A stretch of DNA of 6,939 nucleotides. It comes from an uncultured Lachnospiraceae bacterium (lineage in GTDB: Bacteria; Bacillota; Clostridia; Lachnospirales; Lachnospiraceae). The translations under genes and the position numbers were made by a program. Shown here in pieces: positions 1 to 5,220 of this stretch; positions within the stretch are counted from its first letter, which is position 1, and every line of letters begins with the position of its first letter. The DNA lies in the NCBI GenBank assembly GCA_946409475.1, contig CAMJWQ010000185.1:1-6939 (forward strand), written 5' to 3'. A model generated the notes under the pieces. The model was not told where the DNA came from, made no database searches, and worked only from the letters and a program-made list of their open reading frames with translations.

Positions 1-1
1 C

Positions 2-7
2 TATAAT
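2..7 (+). promoter_or_regulatory. Candidate -10 box of the abrB-like gene
   Basis: A perfect TATAAT lies 35 nt before the start codon, which would give a leader of roughly 30 nt. The matching -35 box would fall outside the window, so the promoter cannot be confirmed. A second candidate, TATACT at 16-21, is also possible but would leave a very short leader. Confidence 0.45.
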
Positions 8-42
8 AAAAAACGTATACTAAATATATTTGGAGGAACTAA

Positions 43-306
43 ATGAAAGATACAGGTGTGGTAAGGAAACTTGATGAATTAGGCAGAATAACTCTCCCTA
101 TGGAATTAAGGAAAAATTTATCTTTAAAAGAAAAAGATCCTCTTCAAATTTTTGTTGAAGAAGATAGAATCATTCTGCAAAAATATTGCCCAAGCGACAT
201 TTTCACAGGCAGTATGGATGATCTTGTTGATTATCGGGGAAAGAAAGTATCAAAAGAAACCATAAAAGAACTGGCTAAATTAGCAGGCCTTACAGTCAAC
301 GAATAA
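43..306 (+). CDS. abrB: AbrB/SpoVT-type transition-state DNA-binding regulator
   Basis: This 87-residue protein is a small DNA-binding regulator of the SpoVT-AbrB swapped-hairpin family, which acts as a dimer or tetramer on promoters during the shift from growth to stationary phase. Residues 1-48 carry the family signature almost unchanged: TGVVRKLDELGRITLP at 4-19, then ELRKNL, EKDPLQIFVE and the strand IILQKY at 43-48. The start is supported by GGAGG at 32-36, six bases before the ATG. The C-terminal part (49-87) follows the layout of clostridial AbrB proteins that, from memory, bear two CxxC pairs, but the four expected cysteines are D52, T55, S70 and T73 here. Cys49 is the only cysteine. 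It is transcribed towards rsmI, as in B. subtilis where abrB also neighbours rsmI. Family assignment is firm; target genes cannot be read from the sequence. Confidence 0.93.
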   Translation: MKDTGVVRKLDELGRITLPMELRKNLSLKEKDPLQIFVEEDRIILQKYCPSDIFTGSMDDLVDYRGKKVSKETIKELAKLAGLTVNE

Positions 307-307
307 T

Positions 308-346
308 AAAAAATCACAGCTATCATTACTATAGCTGTGATTTTTT
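308..346 (+). terminator. Rho-independent terminator of abrB, usable in both directions
   Basis: A perfect 16-bp inverted repeat (308-323 with 331-346) encloses a 7-nt loop and starts one base after the abrB stop codon. The core TCACAGCTAT is flanked by six A on the left and six T on the right. The structure therefore gives a hairpin with a U tract on either strand. It can end abrB transcripts and also the rsmI operon arriving from the other side. Confidence 0.9.
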
Positions 347-356
347 AAATAGAAAT

Positions 357-383
357 AATTAATATGTTAATTCCATATTAATT
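357..383. repeat. AT-rich 10-bp inverted repeat in the convergent gap
   Basis: AATTAATATG (357-366) and CATATTAATT (374-383) are perfect reverse complements around a 7-nt loop. On the plus strand it is followed by TTTTC. It could be a weak secondary terminator, or simply AT-rich spacer DNA; nothing else marks a function. Confidence 0.45.
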
Positions 384-417
384 TTCTTATAGGGGTATTT
401 TATGCTTAACCGTACCT

Positions 418-447
418 TGATTTCACTTGCCTGCAAGGGTGAAATCA
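418..447. repeat. 9-bp inverted repeat downstream of rsmI
   Basis: TGATTTCAC (418-426) and GTGAAATCA (439-447) form a perfect dyad with a 12-nt spacer. There is no T run on the minus strand after it, so it is not a standard terminator for rsmI. It may act as a 3'-end stabilising stem in the operon transcript, which is an inference. Confidence 0.45.
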
Positions 448-456
448 CAGTTTTAG

Positions 457-480
457 GGCGAAAAACTTGTTTTTTCAGCC
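457..480 (-). repeat. Stem-loop directly at the rsmI stop codon
   Basis: Read on the minus strand, GGC-T-GAAAAA pairs with TTTTTC-GCC around a 5-nt loop, giving nine pairs with one bulged base. It begins at the last base of the rsmI stop codon. No U tract follows, so it is more likely a 3' stem than a complete terminator. Confidence 0.35.
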
Positions 481-1322
481 TAATCTTCCAGCAATTGCCG
501 ATAGACGTCTCTTTTCGATAAGCCTCTGTCTTTTGCGACACATTTCATAGCTGCCTTTTTATCTAAGTTTTTTTCGAAATAATATTCCATGTGTTCCTGA
601 AGCGTTAATTCTGACCATTTATCCCGTTCCTCCTGTTTCACTAATTCCCTGTCAAGGCCCTCCAGCACCAGGACATATTCTCCCTTAGGCGGATTTTCTC
701 CATAATGCACCAATGCTTCTTCAACAGTTGATAAAAACACTGTTTCATATCTTTTGGATAATTCTTTTAAAATACAGATTTTACGGCTGCCTAAGGTCTC
801 TGACAACAGCTCCAATGTTTGTACTAAATGATGAGGTGCTTCATATAAAACAACGGTCCTTGTTTCTTTTTTTATTTCCTCCAGTATAAATTGCTTTTCT
901 TTTTTATCTGCCGGTAAAAATCCTTCAAAACAAAATCTTTTCGCAGACAGCCCGGATAAGGTTAATGCTGTCACTAACGCACAGGGACCGGGAAGGGAGG
1001 TAACCGGAATCCTTCTCTCGTAACACATCCTGACCAGCTCTTCACCAGGGTCTGAAATACCGGGAGTTCCTGCATCTGAAATAAGTGCAATATTTTTACC
1101 TTCCAGCAATAGGTTAATTAAATATAAGCCTTTTTCTATTTTATTATATTCATGATAACTGGTCATTGGTGTCTTAATTTCAAAATGATTTAATAATTTA
1201 ATACTGTTTCTGGTATCTTCAGCAGCTATCAGATCCACTTCCTTTAAGGTATGGAGTACACGTAATGTAATATCCTCCAAGTTACCGATCGGCGTGGCAC
1301 ACAAGTATAATTTACCGCTCAT
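480..1322 (-). CDS. rsmI: 16S rRNA (cytidine1402-2'-O)-methyltransferase RsmI
   Basis: RsmI uses S-adenosylmethionine to methylate the 2'-hydroxyl of C1402 in the decoding centre of 16S rRNA; RsmH methylates N4 of the same base. The 280-residue protein has the full tetrapyrrole-methylase-like fold: TPIGNLEDIT at 10-19, AEDTR at 34-38, SDAGTPGISDPG at 82-93 and LPGP at 110-113. Its length is normal for the family. The ATG is preceded by AAAGGGAG (1329-1336) at good spacing. It is the last gene of the yaaR-holB-ricT-trmN6-rsmI run, 23 nt behind trmN6, and converges on the abrB-like gene. In B. subtilis the GIY-YIG gene yazA sits between these two; it is missing here. Confidence 0.97.
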   Translation of the reverse strand: MSGKLYLCATPIGNLEDITLRVLHTLKEVDLIAAEDTRNSIKLLNHFEIKTPMTSYHEYNKIEKGLYLINLLLEGKNIALISDAGTPGISDPGEELVRMCYERRIPVTSLPGPCALVTALTLSGLSAKRFCFEGFLPADKKEKQFILEEIKKETRTVVLYEAPHHLVQTLELLSETLGSRKICILKELSKRYETVFLSTVEEALVHYGENPPKGEYVLVLEGLDRELVKQEERDKWSELTLQEHMEYYFEKNLDKKAAMKCVAKDRGLSKRDVYRQLLED

Positions 1323-1328
1323 AACCGT

Positions 1329-1336
1329 CTCCCTTT
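1329..1336 (-). promoter_or_regulatory. Ribosome binding site of rsmI
   Basis: AAAGGGAG on the minus strand lies six bases before the rsmI ATG, in the short gap after trmN6. It fixes the rsmI start at 1322. Confidence 0.75.
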
Positions 1337-1345
1337 GCTATTTCT

Positions 1346-2083
1346 TTAATATCCATAAATATCATAAATCTCTTCCGTATAAACACCTTTTTCCTTATAA
1401 ACGATCAATGGCTTTTCTACCTTCAACCGGGATCTTCCCCCTTTTAAAGCCTCTATTAACACCATATTAGGGGTTTTATCAATGTAGGGATAAACCAGCT
1501 TCATGCGTTTCGGTTCCAGTTTATATTTTGTAAGCATGCTTATAATTTCTACCAGCCGAAAGGGTCTGTGGACCAAATAAAACCTGCCTCCCGGTTTAAG
1601 GATTTTTCCGGTTTCACGAACAAGCTCTTCCAGGGTACATAAAATTTCATGTCTTGCAATGGCAAGCTCCCTTTTCGGATTTACCAAACCATGATTATTC
1701 GTCATATAAGGAGGATTGGCTGTAACAACATCAAAAGAAGCAGCCTGAAATATTGCGCTTGCTTCTTTGATATCTCCTATTATGATATTTATTTTATCCT
1801 GAAGTCCATTTAGTTTAACGCTTCTTGCCGCCATATCGGCGCTGTCTTCCTGTATTTCCAGGCCGACAAAATGCTCTCCCTCCGTTTTTGCTTCCAGTAA
1901 AATAGGTATGATTCCGGTACCTGTTCCCAGGTCAATTGCTTTTTCACCCCTTCTTACCTCTGCAAAACCGGATAATAGAACAGCGTCCATGCCAAAACAA
2001 AATTTATCCGGATTCTGGATAATCTGATAACCATTCCTATGAAGCTCATCCAGGCGTTCATTTTCCTTTATATTAATTATCAT
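1346..2083 (-). CDS. trmN6: TrmN6-type tRNA1(Val) adenine-37 N6-methyltransferase
   Basis: This is a class I SAM-dependent methyltransferase of the TrmN6 (YfiC/YabB) family, which methylates N6 of A37 in tRNA1(Val). In the 245-residue protein the N-terminal substrate motif FCFGMDAVLLSGF is at 28-40. The SAM-binding motif I DLGTGTGIIPILL is at 51-63, the acidic residue ending strand 2 is in GLEIQ at 74-78, and the N6-adenine catalytic motif NPPY is at 123-126. The start codon lies inside the end of ricT, so the two genes overlap by 11 nt. A purine-rich stretch lies somewhat far upstream, so translation is probably coupled to ricT. In B. subtilis, yabA separates the homologues; it is absent here. 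The exact tRNA substrate is inferred from the family, as some members act on other adenines. Confidence 0.9.
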   Translation of the reverse strand: MIINIKENERLDELHRNGYQIIQNPDKFCFGMDAVLLSGFAEVRRGEKAIDLGTGTGIIPILLEAKTEGEHFVGLEIQEDSADMAARSVKLNGLQDKINIIIGDIKEASAIFQAASFDVVTANPPYMTNNHGLVNPKRELAIARHEILCTLEELVRETGKILKPGGRFYLVHRPFRLVEIISMLTKYKLEPKRMKLVYPYIDKTPNMVLIEALKGGRSRLKVEKPLIVYKEKGVYTEEIYDIYGY

Positions 2084-2981
2084 CCAGCTTTGACTTTCCT
2101 TCCTTCATTTCCAGTATCTCCAGCTTCTTTAACTCCTCATCCGCTATATTTATCTTTTCTTTTTTATGCCTTGGCTTAAACCTCAGCTGTTCTACCTTAT
2201 ATTCACGTATTTCTTTCTCATCGTTAATTGTGACAATGACCTTAACCAATTGTCTTAATACACTGACACCGGAAACCTCTCCCCTTAAACCGTCATCGGT
2301 AGTTACCGAATCTCCTATAAAAGGAAGCCTTCTGTTCAATTGTTCATAGGTTTCTTCCTCATTTTTTAAACAGCACATCAAGCGGCCGCAGACCCCTGAT
2401 ATCTTAGTGGGATTTAAAGACAGATTCTGCTCCTTTGCCATTTTAATGGATACGGGCACAAACTCAGATAAATAGGAATTACAGCATAAGGGTCTGCCGC
2501 AAATGCCGATACCACCTAATATTTTTGTTTCATCTCTGACTCCTATCTGTCTTAGCTCGATGCGGGTTTTAAACACGGCTGCAAGGTCCTTCACCAATTC
2601 CCTAAAATCAATTCGTCCGTCGGCAGTGAAATAGAATAATACTTTATTATTATCAAAGGTATATTCCACATCAATGAGTTTCATTTCCAGGTTATGCTTC
2701 TTTATTTTATCCAAACAGATTTGAAAGGCTTCTTTTTCTTTTTCTTTATTTTTCACTTCTGTTCTATCATCCTCAGAGGTTGCGAGCCTGATTACCGGCT
2801 TCAGCGGCTGTATCACCTGCTCTTCCTCAATTTCTCTCGGCTCTAATACAACGGAACCATACTCTATTCCTCTGGCCGTTTCTACAATTACATGATTCCC
2901 TGCTTTAATGGCAAAATTCATGGGATCAAAAAAGTAGATCTTTCCTGCCTTACGGAATCGCACACCTATAACCTTAATCAT
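2073..2981 (-). CDS. ricT: RicT (YaaT), PSP1-domain protein, RNase Y partner
   Basis: RicT belongs to the PSP1/YaaT family. In B. subtilis it joins RicA and RicF in a complex that carries iron-sulfur clusters, directs RNase Y processing of selected mRNAs and influences sporulation and competence. The 302-residue protein shows the N-terminal segment VIGVRFRKAGKIYFF (4-18), a charged linker (70-85), the core VEYTFDNNKVLFYFTADGR (105-123) and RIELRQIGVRDE (140-151). Two cysteine clusters follow: GICGRPLCC, giving C161, C166 and C167, and GVCGRLMCC, giving C198, C203 and C204, the six family cysteines expected to take part in cluster binding. The C-terminal 40 residues are highly charged. AAAGGAG at 2989-2995, inside the last codons of holB, serves as ribosome binding site. 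Confidence 0.95.
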   Translation of the reverse strand: MIKVIGVRFRKAGKIYFFDPMNFAIKAGNHVIVETARGIEYGSVVLEPREIEEEQVIQPLKPVIRLATSEDDRTEVKNKEKEKEAFQICLDKIKKHNLEMKLIDVEYTFDNNKVLFYFTADGRIDFRELVKDLAAVFKTRIELRQIGVRDETKILGGIGICGRPLCCNSYLSEFVPVSIKMAKEQNLSLNPTKISGVCGRLMCCLKNEEETYEQLNRRLPFIGDSVTTDDGLRGEVSGVSVLRQLVKVIVTINDEKEIREYKVEQLRFKPRHKKEKINIADEELKKLEILEMKEGKSKLDDN

Positions 2982-2982
2982 T

Positions 2983-3981
2983 TTAATTCTCCTTTATTGT
3001 AAGAAACAGTAATTCCATGGTTAAATCAAAATTAACATTGGCATGTAATCGGATTTTAGCCTTCTCCAGTGCTTCCTGGATTTGTTTTATTCCTTCATAT
3101 GAACTGACTTCGGCCAATCTCATAATGTCATTTACTTCATCCTTAAAAATTATGGTATTGACATCACTAGTCGCCTTAAATAGCAGCACATCCCTATACC
3201 AGACCAAAATCAGATCCAGATAATCTGCTATAGAAACCTTAAAATCCCTGGCGGATTTCACTCCCTGTATCATTTCATAAACATCCATCTCCTTTATATA
3301 TTTTAAAAGATGGATGACATGGTCTTTTATTTTATAAAAATCTGCAGAGACAGAAAGTGTTATTGCCTTACCCACGTTACCCCTGGCAAATGCCGCACTT
3401 AAAGATGCCGCATAATCAGGAATCTGATATTTTTCCATTAATAGATTTTTTATTAAGTCATCCTCCACCATCTTCATCTTCAACATGATGCATCTCGATC
3501 TTATGGTTGGCAAAAGGATATCTTCATTATTGGTTAATAACAGTATTACCGTATAACCCGGTGGTTCCTCTAAGGTTTTTAACAAGGCATTCTGTGCCTG
3601 AATACTTAGTTTTTCGGCCTCTTCTATAATGTATATTTTATACCTGCTTCTATATGGTTTAATTTGTATCGTATTATTTAACTGCATCCTGATATCGTCA
3701 ACGGATATGGTATTTGGTTTGTCATGAAAAATTCGAATAATGTCCGGCTGATTCCTTGTCATGGCCTGCCTGCAGGAAGTGCAGCTGCCGCAAGGCTTTT
3801 CACCCTTCTCATTTTCACATTGCAGGGACATGGAAAAGATATTGGCAAGCATTTTTTTTCCGCTTCCCGTTTCTCCGCTGATGATATAGGCATGTGATAT
3901 TTTATTGTTTCGGATGGAATTAATCAAATGATCTTTAATATGTTCCTGACCGATAATTTCATGAAATCCTGTCATTTTCAT
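2983..3981 (-). CDS. holB: DNA polymerase III subunit delta' (HolB)
   Basis: The delta' subunit is the rigid arm of the clamp loader that opens the beta clamp and places it on primed DNA. This 332-residue AAA+ protein starts with FHEIIGQEHIKDHL. It has a P-loop-like GETGSGKK at 36-43, a zinc module with C55, C64, C67 and C70, a Walker-B-like YIIEEAE at 117-123, NALLKTLEEPP at 131-141, a sensor-1-like TNN at 150-152 and the SRC motif at 162-164. The P-loop ends in Lys where an active ATPase has Thr or Ser, in line with delta' being a poor or inactive ATPase. The first ATG (M1) is preferred over M3 because AAAGG lies five bases upstream of it. It is 24 nt behind yaaR and ends one base before ricT. 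Confidence 0.96.
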   Translation of the reverse strand: MKMTGFHEIIGQEHIKDHLINSIRNNKISHAYIISGETGSGKKMLANIFSMSLQCENEKGEKPCGSCTSCRQAMTRNQPDIIRIFHDKPNTISVDDIRMQLNNTIQIKPYRSRYKIYIIEEAEKLSIQAQNALLKTLEEPPGYTVILLLTNNEDILLPTIRSRCIMLKMKMVEDDLIKNLLMEKYQIPDYAASLSAAFARGNVGKAITLSVSADFYKIKDHVIHLLKYIKEMDVYEMIQGVKSARDFKVSIADYLDLILVWYRDVLLFKATSDVNTIIFKDEVNDIMRLAEVSSYEGIKQIQEALEKAKIRLHANVNFDLTMELLFLTIKEN

Positions 3982-4005
3982 TCCAGCCTTTCCCGTGTAT
4001 TCTTA

Positions 4006-4446
4006 TCAGGTAGATATGTCCAGAAGCAATCCCCGGATTTCTCCCACCTTGTTCAGTATGGAGATATGATCTTTTTCTTCCTTCATTAGTTCCTGCGCTA
4101 AATCATCCAGATTTTTATCCACCAGCTTTACAATTCCGTATACCCGGTGCCTTCCTCTTTTATCAAGAAAATTTTCTCTCGAAAATTCATGGGAACGGCT
4201 CACCACCTCATTTAAAAAATCCTTTACCAGGGAACGGTATTTTTTCAAATCTTTGATATCCATATGCTTTCCGATACGCTCCCCCTGCTCGGTAATATCC
4301 TCCATTAATCCTGCTAATTTTTCTTTTAGCTCCGTTTCTTCTATGTGGCTGATTAACGTAAATTTAAAATTCGAGTCCGTTGAAGTAGCCGGTTTTACAT
4401 TTTCCGTTTGCTGCACCGGTTGAGTATTGTTTATTTTGATATCCAT
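4006..4446 (-). CDS. yaaR: YaaR family protein (DUF327), function unknown
   Basis: This 146-residue protein belongs to the YaaR/DUF327 family, found upstream of holB in many Firmicutes; its biochemical role is not known. The first 25 residues are polar and probably disordered (INNTQPVQQTENVKPATSTD). The rest is predicted mainly helical and highly charged, with the conserved block LVKDFLNEVVSRSHEFSRE in the middle and the family motif RHRVYGIVKLVDKNLDDLAQELM after it. There is no signal peptide or membrane segment. GAGAGG lies seven bases before the ATG. It is the first gene of the five-gene minus-strand run. In B. subtilis the neighbour upstream is yaaQ (darA), a c-di-AMP receptor, which is not present here. 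Confidence 0.92.
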   Translation of the reverse strand: MDIKINNTQPVQQTENVKPATSTDSNFKFTLISHIEETELKEKLAGLMEDITEQGERIGKHMDIKDLKKYRSLVKDFLNEVVSRSHEFSRENFLDKRGRHRVYGIVKLVDKNLDDLAQELMKEEKDHISILNKVGEIRGLLLDIST

Positions 4447-4465
4447 AAATATTCCTCTCTTCTGT

Positions 4466-4494
4466 AGTATAACGGTTCACCAACGTGATTTTAA
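4466..4494 (-). promoter_or_regulatory. Candidate sigma-A promoter next to yaaR
   Basis: On the minus strand TTAAAA (4489-4494, four of six consensus bases) and TATACT (4466-4471, five of six) are separated by exactly 17 bases. The start point would lie near 4459, leaving a leader of about 13 nt, with the ribosome binding site at its very 5' end. That short leader makes this promoter less certain than the spacing suggests. Confidence 0.35.
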
Positions 4495-4529
4495 GCCGGA
4501 CTATAGCTTCAGGAATTTGCAATCCGAAA

Positions 4530-4545
4530 ACACCTCATTAAGTGG
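4530..4545 (-). terminator. Weak hairpin with short T run after the guanylate-kinase-like gene
   Basis: On the minus strand CACTT and AGGTG pair around a 4-nt loop and are followed by four T. With five pairs, one of them a G-U, this is a weak candidate. It is, however, the only terminator-like structure between the glpK/kinase pair and yaaR, so some read-through into the yaaR operon is likely. Confidence 0.25.
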
Positions 4546-4568
4546 TCAGGTATAATTCTCACTAAGTG
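4534..4568 (-). repeat. Pair of 11-bp direct repeats, possible operator
   Basis: On the minus strand CACTTAGTGAG (4558-4568) and CACTTAATGAG (4534-4544) differ at one base and are 24 bp apart. Each is partly self-complementary. They lie immediately downstream of the extended -10 box at 4574-4582, where a repressor would be expected to bind, but no known operator was recognised. Confidence 0.45.
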
Positions 4569-4573
4569 TTCCT

Positions 4574-4582
4574 ATTATATCA
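4574..4582 (-). promoter_or_regulatory. Extended -10 promoter for the yaaR operon
   Basis: The minus strand reads TGATATAAT, a perfect -10 box with the TG extension. No convincing -35 box is found at 17 bp, which extended -10 promoters can do without. Transcription would begin near 4567 and give a yaaR leader of about 120 nt containing the two direct repeats. Confidence 0.45.
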
Positions 4583-4593
4583 TATCCGGCGCT

Positions 4594-5205
4594 TTATATA
4601 TAGTTATTATCGTCTCTTTCTAATTTTTCCCTAATATATATGTTTATTTCTTTTATACAGATTTCCAAATCTTCATTCAAAAATCTTCTATAAATTCCGG
4701 CACTTTTTAATTTTTCTTCCATAAAATCCTCACTGTCGGCCAGAAATCTTCTGCAAACCTCCGCATACTGAGGTTTCTCCTGATTTTTTTCTCTGATTAA
4801 TGCTCTTTCTAGCCGCACTCCGTCATCGACATCAATATAAATAGGAACCAATTGTTCTTCTTTGTAAAACTCTTTCATTTTTAGATAAGATGCTATGGTT
4901 CCTATTGTAATATAGCTACTTGTCTTTAAATCTATTTGGTTATCCTTTACGGTAAAATAATGCCAGTCACCGCAAATAGTATGATAGGTTCTGCATTCCA
5001 TTACTTTTTTCTCTTCCTGCAACCGAAAAAGCTCCCTTTCCGTCACAAAAAAATATTCCTTACCGTTTGTTTCCATGGCACGTATCGGCCTTGTTGTATA
5101 CAATACGATTCTCTTTAAACACAGCTCCTTCTCGGAAAGCAATCGATTATAAACGGTATCTTTTCCGGAAGAACTCTTTCCCATTATATAAAATATTTTT
5201 CCCAT
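4594..5205 (-). CDS. Divergent guanylate-kinase-like P-loop kinase
   Basis: The 203-residue protein aligns along its full length with guanylate kinase, which converts GMP to GDP with ATP. The P-loop GKSSSGKDT is at 9-17, TTRPIR at 37-42 holds both arginines that grip the GMP phosphate (R39, R42), and E45, NGK at 47-49 and Y51 match the GMP-binding domain, as does E70. Lid arginines are present near R138 and R152/R153, and the C-terminal N-x-D-L is at 177-180. Two guanine-recognition residues are missing: the Ser before TTR is hydrophobic or Tyr (L35/Y36), and the LDIDxQG segment is ITIGTIA at 99-105 with no Asp. AGGA five bases before the ATG supports the start. It lies 15 nt behind glpK, probably cotranscribed. 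It may phosphorylate another nucleotide or be regulatory; a standard gmk is expected elsewhere in the genome. Confidence 0.8.
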   Translation of the reverse strand: MGKIFYIMGKSSSGKDTVYNRLLSEKELCLKRIVLYTTRPIRAMETNGKEYFFVTERELFRLQEEKKVMECRTYHTICGDWHYFTVKDNQIDLKTSSYITIGTIASYLKMKEFYKEEQLVPIYIDVDDGVRLERALIREKNQEKPQYAEVCRRFLADSEDFMEEKLKSAGIYRRFLNEDLEICIKEINIYIREKLERDDNNYI

Positions 5206-5220
5206 TATGATCCTGCCCGC

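Noticed and set aside
359..541. A 60-residue minus-strand frame overlapping the end of rsmI
   Set aside because: It lies in another frame over the last rsmI codons and the hairpin-rich gap, with no ribosome binding site.
3017..3223. A 68-residue plus-strand frame antisense to holB
   Set aside because: It is fully inside holB on the opposite strand and lacks a start signal; the holB reading is certain.
4936..5118. A 60-residue plus-strand frame antisense to the guanylate-kinase-like gene
   Set aside because: It is covered by a protein with clear P-loop kinase motifs on the other strand and has no supporting start signal.
4594..5205. Calling this gene thymidylate kinase because of its position relative to yaaR
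   Set aside because: The TTRPIR...NGKEYFF layout is that of the guanylate kinase fold; the thymidylate kinase signatures (DRY/H region and GGEGxGK P-loop) are absent.
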